64,000 bases of DNA from Deltaproteobacteria bacterium (lineage in GTDB: Bacteria; Myxococcota; JADLHZ01), in NCBI GenBank assembly GCA_020848545.1, contig JADLHZ010000108.1, positions 81,871 to 145,870 on the forward strand, in the 5' to 3' direction. Numbering within the stretch: the first letter of the stretch is position 1; each line of letters opens with the position of its first letter. Positions 8,983-17,581 of this stretch are shown here, in pieces. The position numbers and the translations under genes were made by a program. The notes below the pieces were generated by a model that was not told the DNA's origin, ran no database searches, and saw nothing but the letters and a program-made list of their open reading frames with translations.

Positions 8983-11661
8983 ATGACGACGATCACCGGT
9001 GGACCGAAGAAGCCTGTCTTAAAAGACGTGGACGCCGCCCCCATCGCGGTCGACAAAGCGGCGGAGGCGAAGCCGGCGCAAGCGCTGACCAAGATCGCTG
9101 TCGGCGACGGCGTCGACGCCGGCGCCGGGCACACGACGCTGCCGCAGGAGACCATTGTCCCGACGGCGCCGAGCGACCTGCCAAAGATGGAGCGCACGTT
9201 CGCCGATCTCGCTGGCCGCGTCGGCGAACGGCCGACGACCGCGCCTGCCGAAGCGTTCGCGCTCGACGGCACGAAGCTCACACCTGCCGGTGAAGGCTAC
9301 CCGCGCGAGACGGAGCAAGCGACGATCGTGCTGGTCGGCCTCGCGCAGGAAGGGCTCGCCGATCTCGACGACGAAGCGAGCACTCGGCTCGACGCGCGCG
9401 TGCTGGCTTGGACGCTGCCGCTGCAGACGGACGCGAAGACCCAGCGCCTCGGCGTGCAGCTCGCGCCCGCCGCGCTACCGCTCTTCACCGCGCTGGCGAG
9501 CGCGCCGTCACCACCACAGCCGGCGCCGGTCCTTCGCCTGCGCCGCGCGCTCGAGGCGGCCACCGACGGCGCGCCGCTGCCCGCGAGCGAGAAGCGCGGG
9601 ATGGCGAAGCTCAAGCGCCTCGCGCTCGTCAAAGCGGACGACAGCGCGAGCCCAGAAGCCGAGGCGATGCGGAGCGCGCTCGCGACGCTGCCGCCGATCA
9701 CGCTGCCGGACGGTCCGGTGCTCGCGTTCGAACGGAGCGCGCGCCAGCTCGGTGCCGAGATCGCGGCCACCGCCGACGTCGAGGCGCTGCTGCAGATCGT
9801 GCTCTTCGAGTGCGAGCGGCTCGCCGGCGCCGACCTGAAGGACGCGGTCAACGAGATGCGCGCCTGCAACGAGAAGAAGAAGGCGCAGCGGCAGTTCATG
9901 GCGTACTTGAAGCGGCAAGAAGCGGCGATGAAGGCCGATCTGCGCCAGGAGTACGATCGCCGCGCCGCGATTCCGCCGCCCGATCTCATGCACATCGACA
10001 CGAAGACGCTCTCGTTCGACGACTTTTGCGAGTCGCAGAAGCTGATGCAGAAGAGTGGCGACTTCGCCGGTCCGGGCGACGGCGTGCCGCCGGATCCGGA
10101 CAAGTCGCCGGTGCTCGGGCTGTCACCGAACAAGACGGTGTACGATTACGACGTCAAAGACAGCAAAGGCCGCGCGCTGTCGGTCAAGGAGCTGCAAGCA
10201 GCGCAAAAGCTCGGCATCTCGCCCGAAGACATGTGCGATCTGAAGGACGTCTGGGGCAGCGACGGCGAGCTGCGCGGCAAGTTCGCGAGCATGAACGATT
10301 GGCTGACGAGCACCGCGACGAAAGGCGTCAGCCTGACGGTGCCGCCGAGACCGAACGCGACGAAGCAAGTGAGCGATTACATCGGCAAGTGGAAGACGGA
10401 GCAGGCGAAGAAGAACTTGCCGCCGCCCCCTGGCAACGTGCCGGGGCTCGATTCGAAATTTCCCGGCGTCGGCGCCGCCGTCCTCGATTGGCTGCAGAAA
10501 GTCTACGACGCCCTCGGCAGCCCCGGCGGCGACTTCGAAGTGTTCTTGAAGGCCGCGCCTCCCGATGGCGTTGGCCTGAAGGAGATGGCGCCGTTGGAGA
10601 ATGAAACAGCGTACAACGCCTTCTGCACGTGGCTGAAGAACAATAAGCCGCTCACTTACAGCGACGGAACTGGCCAAAAAACCGCAAAGGACGAGATCGG
10701 GGCACTTCTCGGGAAGCCTACCGACGGCACGTTGCCGAATGGGGACACCGACCTCGAGGATGACAGGTTCAAAGAGTATATAGACAATGCGGGCAAGAAC
10801 CTTCCCCCGCCCGGCAAGGACGCGATCGACGAAAAAGTCGCTCGCTACATCGCCACGAAGCTCTGCCGCATCCAGAACATCAGCGCAGGCAACTTGGAAT
10901 TCGGCGACCTCAAGCAAATTCCAGGCTATCCGAACGACCCGCGCGTCGCGCAGTACGTCGGGCTCTTGCTCGCAGAGATGGTGAAGGATCTGAAGTGGTC
11001 GACGGCTCACAAGGAGGACAATGCGCCGTTTCGCAACAGCTGCCTCCTTTCCCGTCAGTGGTTCGTGGTAGGCGGCAACCATCTCCACGGAATCCCGAAC
11101 GGCACCGGGTATGGCAGCCATTGGTTTCACACGAGCGACATGAAGCAGCTCGTCACCTCCCTGACGACAGATGTGAACAAGCTGATGGCGACGAACCCTG
11201 AAAAGTTCGACACGAAGTTTCCTTCCACCAACGGCGCGAAGCTCGACGCGCTCCTCGGTGCTCCGCCCGACGCGACCGGACCCGGGCTGATTTCGGGCGA
11301 CGCGGGCAACGGCGGTGGTAACGACGGCGGCGGCGACAACACGCTCGGCGGGGCCGCCGGCGCGATGGGCATGGCTTTCAGCCTGCAACCGTCGATCAAG
11401 AGCAAACTGAGCCTCGCCGCGCTCGAAGAGACGCCCGGCATCGAGCACTTCGACGGCTTGAACGAGCTCTCGCTGCGCCAACTCGACGCCGAGATCGACG
11501 CGTGGAAGGGCAAGATGGACTCGACCGGCGATCTCTCGGATGAGCTGTCGTTGAAGCTGCAGGCGACGATGGACCGCCGAAAGAAGTTCTTGGAGACCCT
11601 CTCGAACGTGATGAAGAAGCTCTCGGACACCGGCCAAGCCATCACCCAGAACCTCAAATGA
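8983..11661 (+). CDS. Large protein of unknown function, possible secretion substrate
   Basis: An 892-residue protein with no classical signal peptide. It opens with a low-complexity Ala/Lys/Val/Thr tail (about 1-60), followed by a helical region (about 90-330) with charged helices (FECERLAGADLKDAVNEMRACNEKKKAQRQF). The middle contains several Pro-rich joints and a segment FRNSCLLSRQWFVVGGNHLHG. A Gly/Asn/Asp linker at about 770-790 precedes a C-terminal coiled coil (LRQLDAEIDAWKGKMDS, LQATMDRRKKFLETLSNVMKKL). The stop codon overlaps the start of a small TPR gene (ATGA), suggesting translational coupling. A helical export-type C-terminus next to a TPR protein recalls type III secretion translocator-chaperone pairs, but this is only inference. 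No family recognised. Confidence 0.72.
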   Translation: MTTITGGPKKPVLKDVDAAPIAVDKAAEAKPAQALTKIAVGDGVDAGAGHTTLPQETIVPTAPSDLPKMERTFADLAGRVGERPTTAPAEAFALDGTKLTPAGEGYPRETEQATIVLVGLAQEGLADLDDEASTRLDARVLAWTLPLQTDAKTQRLGVQLAPAALPLFTALASAPSPPQPAPVLRLRRALEAATDGAPLPASEKRGMAKLKRLALVKADDSASPEAEAMRSALATLPPITLPDGPVLAFERSARQLGAEIAATADVEALLQIVLFECERLAGADLKDAVNEMRACNEKKKAQRQFMAYLKRQEAAMKADLRQEYDRRAAIPPPDLMHIDTKTLSFDDFCESQKLMQKSGDFAGPGDGVPPDPDKSPVLGLSPNKTVYDYDVKDSKGRALSVKELQAAQKLGISPEDMCDLKDVWGSDGELRGKFASMNDWLTSTATKGVSLTVPPRPNATKQVSDYIGKWKTEQAKKNLPPPPGNVPGLDSKFPGVGAAVLDWLQKVYDALGSPGGDFEVFLKAAPPDGVGLKEMAPLENETAYNAFCTWLKNNKPLTYSDGTGQKTAKDEIGALLGKPTDGTLPNGDTDLEDDRFKEYIDNAGKNLPPPGKDAIDEKVARYIATKLCRIQNISAGNLEFGDLKQIPGYPNDPRVAQYVGLLLAEMVKDLKWSTAHKEDNAPFRNSCLLSRQWFVVGGNHLHGIPNGTGYGSHWFHTSDMKQLVTSLTTDVNKLMATNPEKFDTKFPSTNGAKLDALLGAPPDATGPGLISGDAGNGGGNDGGGDNTLGGAAGAMGMAFSLQPSIKSKLSLAALEETPGIEHFDGLNELSLRQLDAEIDAWKGKMDSTGDLSDELSLKLQATMDRRKKFLETLSNVMKKLSDTGQAITQNLK

Positions 11662-12047
11662 ACGCTGCCGCTCTCATCGCCGCCGGTGTTCGCGCCCTGC
11701 AGGCAAAGGATCTCGCGCGCGCCGACGCCTATCTCCGCGACGCTGTCGCGCTCGCGCCCGACGACGCCAACGCTGCCATCGCCTTCGGCGTCGTCCTCGC
11801 GCTCAAACAACAGAGCGCCGACGCGATCTTGCACTTGCAACGCGGAACGCAGATCGCCCCAACGCGCATCGACGCTTGGTGCGCGCTCGGTGAGATCTTC
11901 TTGGACCGCCTCGACTACCGCCACGCGGCGACGGCGCTCGAACGCTGCCTCGAGCTCGATCCGACGGGCGTACACCCACACGGGGTCCGGGCGCGTATGC
12001 TGATCAAGCGGGCAGAGCGCCAGCTGCAGCCGGGCAGAAAACTTTGA
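11658..12047 (+). CDS. Small TPR protein, SycD/LcrH-like size
   Basis: A 129-residue protein of about three TPR motifs (AGVRALQAKDLARADAYLRDAVALAPDD, AIAFGVVLALKQQSADAILHLQRG, WCALGEIFLDRLDYRHAATALERCLELDP). No signal peptide, so cytoplasmic. The ATG overlaps the TGA of the 892-residue gene by four bases, so the two are coupled. Type III secretion class II chaperones (SycD/LcrH) are three-TPR proteins of similar size encoded next to their substrates. The resemblance is structural and contextual only, since no secretion apparatus genes are present in the window. Confidence 0.8.
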   Translation: MNAAALIAAGVRALQAKDLARADAYLRDAVALAPDDANAAIAFGVVLALKQQSADAILHLQRGTQIAPTRIDAWCALGEIFLDRLDYRHAATALERCLELDPTGVHPHGVRARMLIKRAERQLQPGRKL

Positions 12048-12079
12048 CTTTACACGGTTGAGCCTCGATCCTTATCACG

Positions 12080-12472
12080 ATGGGTGACGACGATCGCCGA
12101 GAGCACTTTCGCGCACCGATCGAGCTCAAGGTCGAATACAAGAAGATGAACACCTTCTTCGCCGACTACACGAAGAACATCTCGAAGGGCGGCACCTTCA
12201 TCAAGACCGCCAAGCCGCTGAAGGTCGGCACCGAGTTCCTGTTCAAGCTCGTCATCCCGGCGCTCGACAAGCCGATCGAGATCCGCGGTCGCGTCATGTG
12301 GACGAACCAAGAAGGCAACGCGCAGCGCCCGGAGGTGCCGGACAACGGCATGGGCATCAAGTTCCTCTACGATGACGATCGCCAGCGCGCGAGCTTCGAG
12401 GGCTTCGTCGAAGGGCTGATGGCCGACTCGCTCGGCACGCACCTGATGCAGAAGCTCGTCAAGAAGGGGTGA
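12080..12472 (+). CDS. PilZ domain protein, myxobacterial paralogue family (TIGR02266-like)
   Basis: A 130-residue single-domain PilZ protein. The N-terminal RREHFRAPIELKVEYK supplies the Arg-rich motif, and NISKGGTFIKTAKPL matches the D/NxSxxG motif of c-di-GMP-binding PilZ domains. VIPALDKPIEIRGRVMW and GMGIKFL complete the barrel. The family is expanded in Myxococcus and relatives, where members are linked to c-di-GMP control of motility and envelope functions. Stop and next start overlap (GTGA) with the sixA-like gene, so the two are co-translated. Cytoplasmic. Confidence 0.9.
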   Translation: MGDDDRREHFRAPIELKVEYKKMNTFFADYTKNISKGGTFIKTAKPLKVGTEFLFKLVIPALDKPIEIRGRVMWTNQEGNAQRPEVPDNGMGIKFLYDDDRQRASFEGFVEGLMADSLGTHLMQKLVKKG

Positions 12473-12984
12473 GCGCCGTGCCGTTCTCCCTCTACCTCAT
12501 GCGCCATGGCATCGCCGAAGACTTCGACCCTGCGTCGATGAAGAGCGACGCCGATCGCAAGCTCACCAAGGAAGGCAAGGACAAGCTCGCGGAGCAAGCC
12601 AAGGGCGTCCGCGCGCTCGACCTCGACCTCGGCCTGCTCGTCACGAGCCCGTTTACGCGCGCGCGCCAAACGGCCGAGATCGTCGCCGGCGCGCTCGACG
12701 CGAAGCTCCCGCTGGAGATCGCGAGCGAGCTCGTGCCGAACGCCGACCCCGAGCAGATCCTCGAGTACCTCGCGGCGAAGAAGGCGAGCGCTCCGACTTT
12801 GCTCTTCGGTCATGAGCCTCACCTGTCGACGCTGGTGTCGATCGTCTTGTCTGGGAAGAGCGAGATCGCCGTGGAGATGAAGAAGGGCGCGCTCGTCGGG
12901 CTCGAGCTGATGCGCTTGCAGCCGCCGTTTCGCGGGCATCTGCGCTTTTTGATCCCACCGCGCGCGCTCCGAGGTCTGCATTAG
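12469..12984 (+). CDS. sixA: SixA-type phosphohistidine phosphatase
   Basis: A 171-residue histidine-phosphatase-superfamily protein. The catalytic RHG motif is at the N-terminus (LYLMRHGIAEDF), followed by VTSPFTRARQTAEIV with the conserved Arg, and the second catalytic His in LLFGHEPHLSTLV. E. coli SixA (161 residues) removes phosphate from histidine of the ArcB HPt domain or of the nitrogen PTS protein. The GTG at 12469 overlaps the PilZ stop by four bases. An alternative GTG at 12478 would fit equally. The partner phosphoprotein is not in the window. Confidence 0.88.
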   Translation: MSAVPFSLYLMRHGIAEDFDPASMKSDADRKLTKEGKDKLAEQAKGVRALDLDLGLLVTSPFTRARQTAEIVAGALDAKLPLEIASELVPNADPEQILEYLAAKKASAPTLLFGHEPHLSTLVSIVLSGKSEIAVEMKKGALVGLELMRLQPPFRGHLRFLIPPRALRGLH

Positions 12985-12990
12985 AGCGCC

Positions 12991-13019
12991 TTGACAACTT
13001 ACTTACCTACAAGTAAGTT
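12991..13019 (+). promoter_or_regulatory. Promoter of the tetR gene with overlapping operator
   Basis: TTGACA (12991-12996) is a perfect -35 hexamer. After 17 bases, TAAGTT (13014-13019) is a plausible -10. Between and over them sits an inverted repeat: ACTTACTTA (12997-13005) and its mirror in CAAGTAAGT (13010-13018), with the outer AACTTACTT/AAGTAAGTT arms perfect and a 6-base centre. The start codon follows at 13026. A repressor bound here would block the polymerase, implying autorepression by the TetR protein. Confidence 0.7.
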
Positions 13020-13025
13020 CAACAC

Positions 13026-13580
13026 ATGGCCGACACCCGCGAGGACATCCTGCGCACGGCAGGGCGGATGCTGCAGATGAAGGGGTTCAACTCCTTCAGC
13101 TTCGCCCACGTCGCCGAGCAGCTCGGGGTGAAGCCGGCCGCGATCCACTACCACTTCAAGACCAAGACGGACCTCGGCGTCGCGCTCATCGCCCGCTACC
13201 ACATGCGCTACAAGACGATCATGGAAGACGCCGAGACGCTGCCGCCGCACAAGCAGCTCGAGGGCTTCTTCGCGATGTTCCAGCGCTTCGCCGAGGACGG
13301 CCGCGTTTGCTTCGAAGGCGTGCTGCAAGCCGAGTGGAACGCGGTGCCCCCGGAGATGCAGGCGGCGCTCGGGCCGATGATCGCCGAGGTGCACGCCTGG
13401 CTCACGCGCGTCATCGAGCAAGGGCGCAAGGCCGGGACCATCACCTTCGTCGGCAAGGCGAGCGACAAGGCCGCTGTGATCGCCGCCACGGTCCAGGGCG
13501 CGCTGCAGGCGGCGCGGGTGCGCGGCAAGCCCTTCTTCGAAGGGGCGATCCGGCAGCTGCGGACCGAGCTGATGGCGTAG
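13026..13580 (+). CDS. TetR/AcrR family transcriptional repressor
   Basis: A 184-residue regulator. The N-terminal HTH is typical of TetR (TREDILRTAGRMLQMKGFNSFSFAHVAEQLGVKPAA and IHYHFKTKTDLG). The C-terminal ligand-binding domain is helical and divergent, so the ligand cannot be named. Matching palindromes built on ACTTACTT/AAGTAAGT lie directly upstream of this gene and upstream of the next gene, 55 bases further on. It therefore very likely represses both itself and the alpha/beta hydrolase, and an effector that the hydrolase acts on or relates to is plausible. Confidence 0.92.
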   Translation: MADTREDILRTAGRMLQMKGFNSFSFAHVAEQLGVKPAAIHYHFKTKTDLGVALIARYHMRYKTIMEDAETLPPHKQLEGFFAMFQRFAEDGRVCFEGVLQAEWNAVPPEMQAALGPMIAEVHAWLTRVIEQGRKAGTITFVGKASDKAAVIAATVQGALQAARVRGKPFFEGAIRQLRTELMA

Positions 13581-13598
13581 CTTTCGTTTGTCTTTAAA

Positions 13599-13620
13599 AC
13601 TTACTTATAGATAAGTAAGT
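13599..13620 (+). promoter_or_regulatory. Second TetR operator, upstream of the hydrolase
   Basis: A 22-bp palindrome with 10-base perfect arms (ACTTACTTAT and ATAAGTAAGT) and a 2-base centre AG. It aligns base for base with the operator at 12997-13018 over the outer eight bases on each side. It starts 18 bases after the TetR stop and lies 15 bases before the hydrolase start, with an AGGAAGGA ribosome-binding site in between (13621-13628). Confidence 0.75.
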
Positions 13621-13635
13621 AGGAAGGATAGGACG

Positions 13636-14574
13636 ATGAATACAGAGACAGTCACGGTCACCCCGCTTCGCCGCGAAATCAACGAGCACGCCGAGATCAA
13701 GCCGCTACCGCGGCCGCGAACGCTCTCGGCGCAACTGCAGCGTGGCGCCCTCGCGGCGCTGTCGAAGGTCGCGCCTGCGCTGACCATCGACGTCCTCTAC
13801 GGGCAATACTTCACGCCCTTTCGCTATCGCCCGCGCACCCGCGAGCGCGAGATCTTGAACGACGCTCAACGCCGGCGAGTGCACGCCGCCGGCCGCGAGG
13901 TCGTGGTCTACGAGTGGGGTGCTCAACCTGACTATCCCTGGGAGCGGCGCAGCACGAAGAGCGCGTTGCTCGTGCACGGCTGGTCGGGCGCGGCCGCCCA
14001 AATGACGCCGTTCGTGGCGCCGCTGCTCGCCGCTGGCTATTCGGTCCGAGCCTTTGACTGGCCGGCGCACGGCCGATCGCGCGGCTCACAAGTCACCGTC
14101 GCCGAAGTCGCCGACGTCATCACGGCCCTCGCGCGGGAGGACGCGGCGCCCGTCATCGTCGCCCACTCACTCGGCGGCTCTGCGGCCTTGATCTCAGCGG
14201 CGCGCGGCCTCGACGCCAGCGCCTTCGTGCTCTTTGCGGCCGGCGCGCGCCTCGATCGCTATCCGTTGCGCTTCGCCGAGGCGGTCGGTGCCGGCCCGGC
14301 GCACGGCGTCGCCCTCAAAGAGCGGCTCGTGCGAGAGCTCGGCGACGACGTCATCGCCCCGGGCCACACGCCGCTCCTCGATCGCGCGCTCGACGTTCCC
14401 GCGCTCTTCGTCCACGACGTCGACGACGCCGAGATGCCGCATGAAGACTCGCGCTGGCTGGCGTCGCGTTTTCATCACGCGCACCTCGTCAGCACCGCCG
14501 GCCTCGGTCATCGGCGGATCTTGAAAGACGCGCCGGTGCTGGCTGAAGTCATTCGCTTTCTCGAGCGGACGTAA
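13636..14574 (+). CDS. Alpha/beta hydrolase
   Basis: A 312-residue cytoplasmic hydrolase. The oxyanion-hole motif VHGWSG, DWPAHGRS, the nucleophile elbow AHSLGG (Ser), a late Asp in VHDVDDAEMP and a final GLGHRRIL with the catalytic His give a complete Ser-Asp-His triad. The first 90 residues are an unusual Arg-rich helical extension before the core. The gene follows its TetR regulator with a matching operator and a strong AGGAAGGA site. The substrate is unknown: fatty acyl esters, lactones or xenobiotics are typical for this arrangement. Confidence 0.9.
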   Translation: MNTETVTVTPLRREINEHAEIKPLPRPRTLSAQLQRGALAALSKVAPALTIDVLYGQYFTPFRYRPRTREREILNDAQRRRVHAAGREVVVYEWGAQPDYPWERRSTKSALLVHGWSGAAAQMTPFVAPLLAAGYSVRAFDWPAHGRSRGSQVTVAEVADVITALAREDAAPVIVAHSLGGSAALISAARGLDASAFVLFAAGARLDRYPLRFAEAVGAGPAHGVALKERLVRELGDDVIAPGHTPLLDRALDVPALFVHDVDDAEMPHEDSRWLASRFHHAHLVSTAGLGHRRILKDAPVLAEVIRFLERT

Positions 14575-14591
14575 AAGCCCCAAAGCAACTC

Positions 14592-14621
14592 CGGCGAAAA
14601 CGCCGAGGTGCCGCATCGGCA
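14592..14621. terminator. Two small hairpins between convergent genes
   Basis: CGGCG-AAAA-CGCCG (14592-14605) and TGCCG-CAT-CGGCA (14609-14621) lie in the 56-base gap between the hydrolase and the minus-strand lipoprotein gene. There is no clear U-tract, so a bidirectional terminator is a guess from position and structure. Confidence 0.35.
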
Positions 14622-14630
14622 TTTGCAGCG

Positions 14631-17015
14631 CTAGAGATCTTCGACGAGGTCCATCACGCGGGAGAGCGGCGAATCGACGGTGCGATCGAGCAACGGCTGC
14701 ACCACGTCCATCAGGCGATCCATCTGTTCGTTGGTATTCAAGCCGAGCGCGGGATCCGGCGCCTTCGGCATCATCATCGCGTCGATGAACACGTCGGGGT
14801 TCGCGAGCGACGGCACACGCATGCCGACCTTCGTCACCGCGTGCTGCGTGAGCGCATCGAAGTAGAGCGGCTCGGTCGCGGTCGCCCCGTTCTTGCACGC
14901 TTGCCGTTCGGGGGTGTTGCCGAGGTCGGAGCACACCGCGATGCGCTTGGCGCCGTTCGGCAACGTGCGCACGTAGAAGGGCACGCCGGCCGTCGTCAAC
15001 GGCGATCGCAAGCGATGGGTGAAGGCGAGCGCACCGAAGTCGGCCGTGAACGGACGCGCGGCCGGCTGTGGATTGGGAAACTCGAAGCCGCCGCCGCTGC
15101 CGGCGACGTTGGCGCCGATGGCCGCGCAGTTGCCGCTGCTGTTGGGCCAACTGTCCGAGCAGGTGTAGCCCGAGATCTCCCAGTGGCCGAGCGTCTGCGG
15201 CGCGCTCGCGCTCTCGGCTGCGTCGACCGCGCTCTTCAGCTCGCCAATGAGCGTGCGGTAGTGGGTGCCCCACCCGTTCGGCAGACAGGCGACGAGCGCG
15301 CTGGAGACGCAGCCGACCGCCGACAGATCGCCGACGAGATCGTCGAACGCCGCGAGCTGGCCTGACACGGTCTTTCGATAGAACGACGCGTTCTTGTTCT
15401 CGTCGAGCACGAGCATGAAGCCCGTGTTCAGCGCGTTCGTGAGCGACACGTAGTCGATGTCGTCCCGCTGCGAATCCCAGACGAGCTCCTTCGTGATGAC
15501 ACTGCCGCCGATGCGCAGCCCGTTCGCGGCGACCTCACCGGCGGCGGCGAGCACCCCGATCAACGTGCGGACGAGCTTCAGCTCTCGGGCAGTCAGCTGA
15601 ATGTCGTTCGGGGTCCGAAAGATCTCGTGTGGGAACGCGAAGATCATTCCCGGTGCTTGGCTGTAGGCCCGCTGCAAATCGTCGACGACGTAGCGCTTCA
15701 GGTCCGCAGCGATGTTCAAGAAGGCGAAGTAGACGTCGTTGACGTTCGAGCCGCCCTTCGAGCTGCGGACAGCGCTCGCGAACAGATCGAAGAAGAACCC
15801 TCCAGGCGCCAAACCGCTGCTCCCGTTCATGTCGATCAGCTGATCGGCGGTGATCGACGTGCCGGTGAGCGGAGCCAAGATCGCCACCGCTTTTTGCGCG
15901 GCGGCGATCGTGATCGGCGTTGCCTTGTCGACGAGCTGGCGCAAGGCGATCTTGAGCCGGCGTGGGTTGGTGCCTTGGTTCGTGCAGCCGGTGATCGCAC
16001 CGGTCGTCGTCGAGCACCCCGTCTGTTCGATCAGCGTCAGCTCGGTGACCGGCCCGACCGGCGATTGCCGCGGGACCACGGTCACGTACTCACCGGGCGC
16101 GATGCCGAGCTCGGTCAAGTAGACGAAGCCGGCGGCGGTGTTGTCGAGCGCGAAGTACACGGTACTTTGCGCCTGCGCGTCGTACCAAGCGATGTGCGTG
16201 CGCTTGTTCAAGTCGCGCGCGGTGTCGTCCTCGAGGCACGGCATCACCGCTCCCGGTCGCGCGCAGCCTTGCAACGCGTCGATCGGCGTGCCGTCGGTGA
16301 CGTTGAAGCTCTTCAGCCCGCGAAAGACGAGCTTCATGCGAAAGCTGTCGAGCGCGGCATCGAGCGGCTGGATCAAGGTGAGGCTGCCGCGGGTTGGCGA
16401 CGCGGGTTCGGCGCCGCCGTCGTTCGTCGTTTCGGTCGTGAGATACGACGAGTAGCGCGGCGTGACGGTCAAGGTCGAAGACGGCCCAGTGGCCGGCACC
16501 AGAGTCACGCCGAGATCGATCGGCGACTCCGGCCGGAGCCCACGCGCGACGAGATCGATCGCGCCGCCGTCGCCATAGATGTTCCTAGACCATGGCAAGA
16601 CGCCGTCGACAGAAAAGACCCCGAGAAAAGTATTGAGCCCGTTCGACAGCTCGGGGGCGGCGATCAAGAACGAGAGGCCGCGATAAACGAAGTACTTCGC
16701 GTCCGGCGTCTCCTCGGGGAACGCCGCCATCGCCGTCAGGTAGTCGTCGGCGCAGTGAAAGGTTCCGACGTGGTCGTTGGCGCGAAACGGCGTCTCGCAG
16801 TCCGGCGCGGCCGGGGGTTTCGGCGCCGTGATCAGCGTCGCCTGAGAGCTTTGGTCGGTCAGCGACGCGGCGCCGTCGTCGTCGTCGAGCGTGGCGCCCG
16901 GATCGAGGTTTTGTTGGCCGTCGAGGCCGGCGCGTCCGTTCTTCAGGCCGTTGCAAGCCGAAGAGAGCCCGACCATGGTCGCCAATGCCGCCACCCAAAG
17001 CACGCGCGAGTCCAT
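14631..17015 (-). CDS. Large lipoprotein of unknown function
   Basis: A 794-residue lipoprotein. The ATG at 17015 is preceded by GGAAAG at good spacing and begins a signal sequence ending in a lipobox (VGLSSAC). An upstream in-frame start would add 20 residues and is less likely. The mature part begins with an Asp-rich linker, then mixed beta and helical sequence with Cys pairs (DCETPFRANDHVGTFHC; LQGCARPGAVMPCLED; CSTTTGAITGC; CSDSWPNSSGNC), suggesting disulfides in the periplasm or outside. I see no enzymatic motif and do not recognise the family. It follows the DUF192 gene on the same strand after 81 bases. Confidence 0.78.
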   Translation of the reverse strand: MDSRVLWVAALATMVGLSSACNGLKNGRAGLDGQQNLDPGATLDDDDGAASLTDQSSQATLITAPKPPAAPDCETPFRANDHVGTFHCADDYLTAMAAFPEETPDAKYFVYRGLSFLIAAPELSNGLNTFLGVFSVDGVLPWSRNIYGDGGAIDLVARGLRPESPIDLGVTLVPATGPSSTLTVTPRYSSYLTTETTNDGGAEPASPTRGSLTLIQPLDAALDSFRMKLVFRGLKSFNVTDGTPIDALQGCARPGAVMPCLEDDTARDLNKRTHIAWYDAQAQSTVYFALDNTAAGFVYLTELGIAPGEYVTVVPRQSPVGPVTELTLIEQTGCSTTTGAITGCTNQGTNPRRLKIALRQLVDKATPITIAAAQKAVAILAPLTGTSITADQLIDMNGSSGLAPGGFFFDLFASAVRSSKGGSNVNDVYFAFLNIAADLKRYVVDDLQRAYSQAPGMIFAFPHEIFRTPNDIQLTARELKLVRTLIGVLAAAGEVAANGLRIGGSVITKELVWDSQRDDIDYVSLTNALNTGFMLVLDENKNASFYRKTVSGQLAAFDDLVGDLSAVGCVSSALVACLPNGWGTHYRTLIGELKSAVDAAESASAPQTLGHWEISGYTCSDSWPNSSGNCAAIGANVAGSGGGFEFPNPQPAARPFTADFGALAFTHRLRSPLTTAGVPFYVRTLPNGAKRIAVCSDLGNTPERQACKNGATATEPLYFDALTQHAVTKVGMRVPSLANPDVFIDAMMMPKAPDPALGLNTNEQMDRLMDVVQPLLDRTVDSPLSRVMDLVEDL

Positions 17016-17096
17016 CCTGTTACTTTCCGTGATCGGGCTCAACTTGGCCATCTTTATCGACCGCCGCAGCGCCATGTACGGCCATGTCGGACAACT

Positions 17097-17579
17097 CTAA
17101 TCCTTCGGGGCAGCCGGGACGTTCTCGAAGCGCACGCGCGAACCCGCGACGATCCCGTGGCGCGCCGCAAAGCCGCCGTTCACCTCGAGCACGAATTGGG
17201 CGGCGGCGTTCACTGAGCGGGTCGTCGTCGTCATGGGCGCTGCGTTCTCGACGATGCCGGCCACGCTCATGTCGGCTCGAATGAAGATCATGTCGAGCGC
17301 GATCAAGGTGTCCTTCATCCAGAACGTGAGGACGGACTCCTTCGGGAAGAGAAAGAGCATGCCGGCGTCTTCGGCGAGCTGCGCGCGGTTCATCAGGCCG
17401 GTTTGGCGCGTGCTCGGCGTGTCGACGACCTCCACGCTCACCTGCACCGTGTCGCCGTCTTTGCTGCCGAGGAAGACCAGCGGTTTTTCTGCCGGCGTCG
17501 TCGGTGTCGCTGGTTGTGGCTTGCCGTTACAGTCTGCGCCCACACTCGCGAGCGCCAGCATGAGGACGAGCGCGCGCAC
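17097..17579 (-). CDS. DUF192 family lipoprotein
   Basis: A 160-residue protein. The GTG at 17579 starts a lipoprotein signal (RALVLMLALASVGADC). The DUF192 domain covers the last 110 residues, with the hallmark RQTGLMNRAQLAEDAGMLF, FPKESVLTFWMKDTLIALDMIFI and a C-terminal VLEVNGGFAARHGI. DUF192 proteins are small beta-rich exported proteins of unknown biochemical role. The start is 2 bases after the stop of the Cys-rich lipoprotein gene, so the two form an operon. Upstream in-frame sequence overlapping that gene was rejected as coding. Confidence 0.88.
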   Translation of the reverse strand: MRALVLMLALASVGADCNGKPQPATPTTPAEKPLVFLGSKDGDTVQVSVEVVDTPSTRQTGLMNRAQLAEDAGMLFLFPKESVLTFWMKDTLIALDMIFIRADMSVAGIVENAAPMTTTTRSVNAAAQFVLEVNGGFAARHGIVAGSRVRFENVPAAPKD

Positions 17580-17581
17580 GG

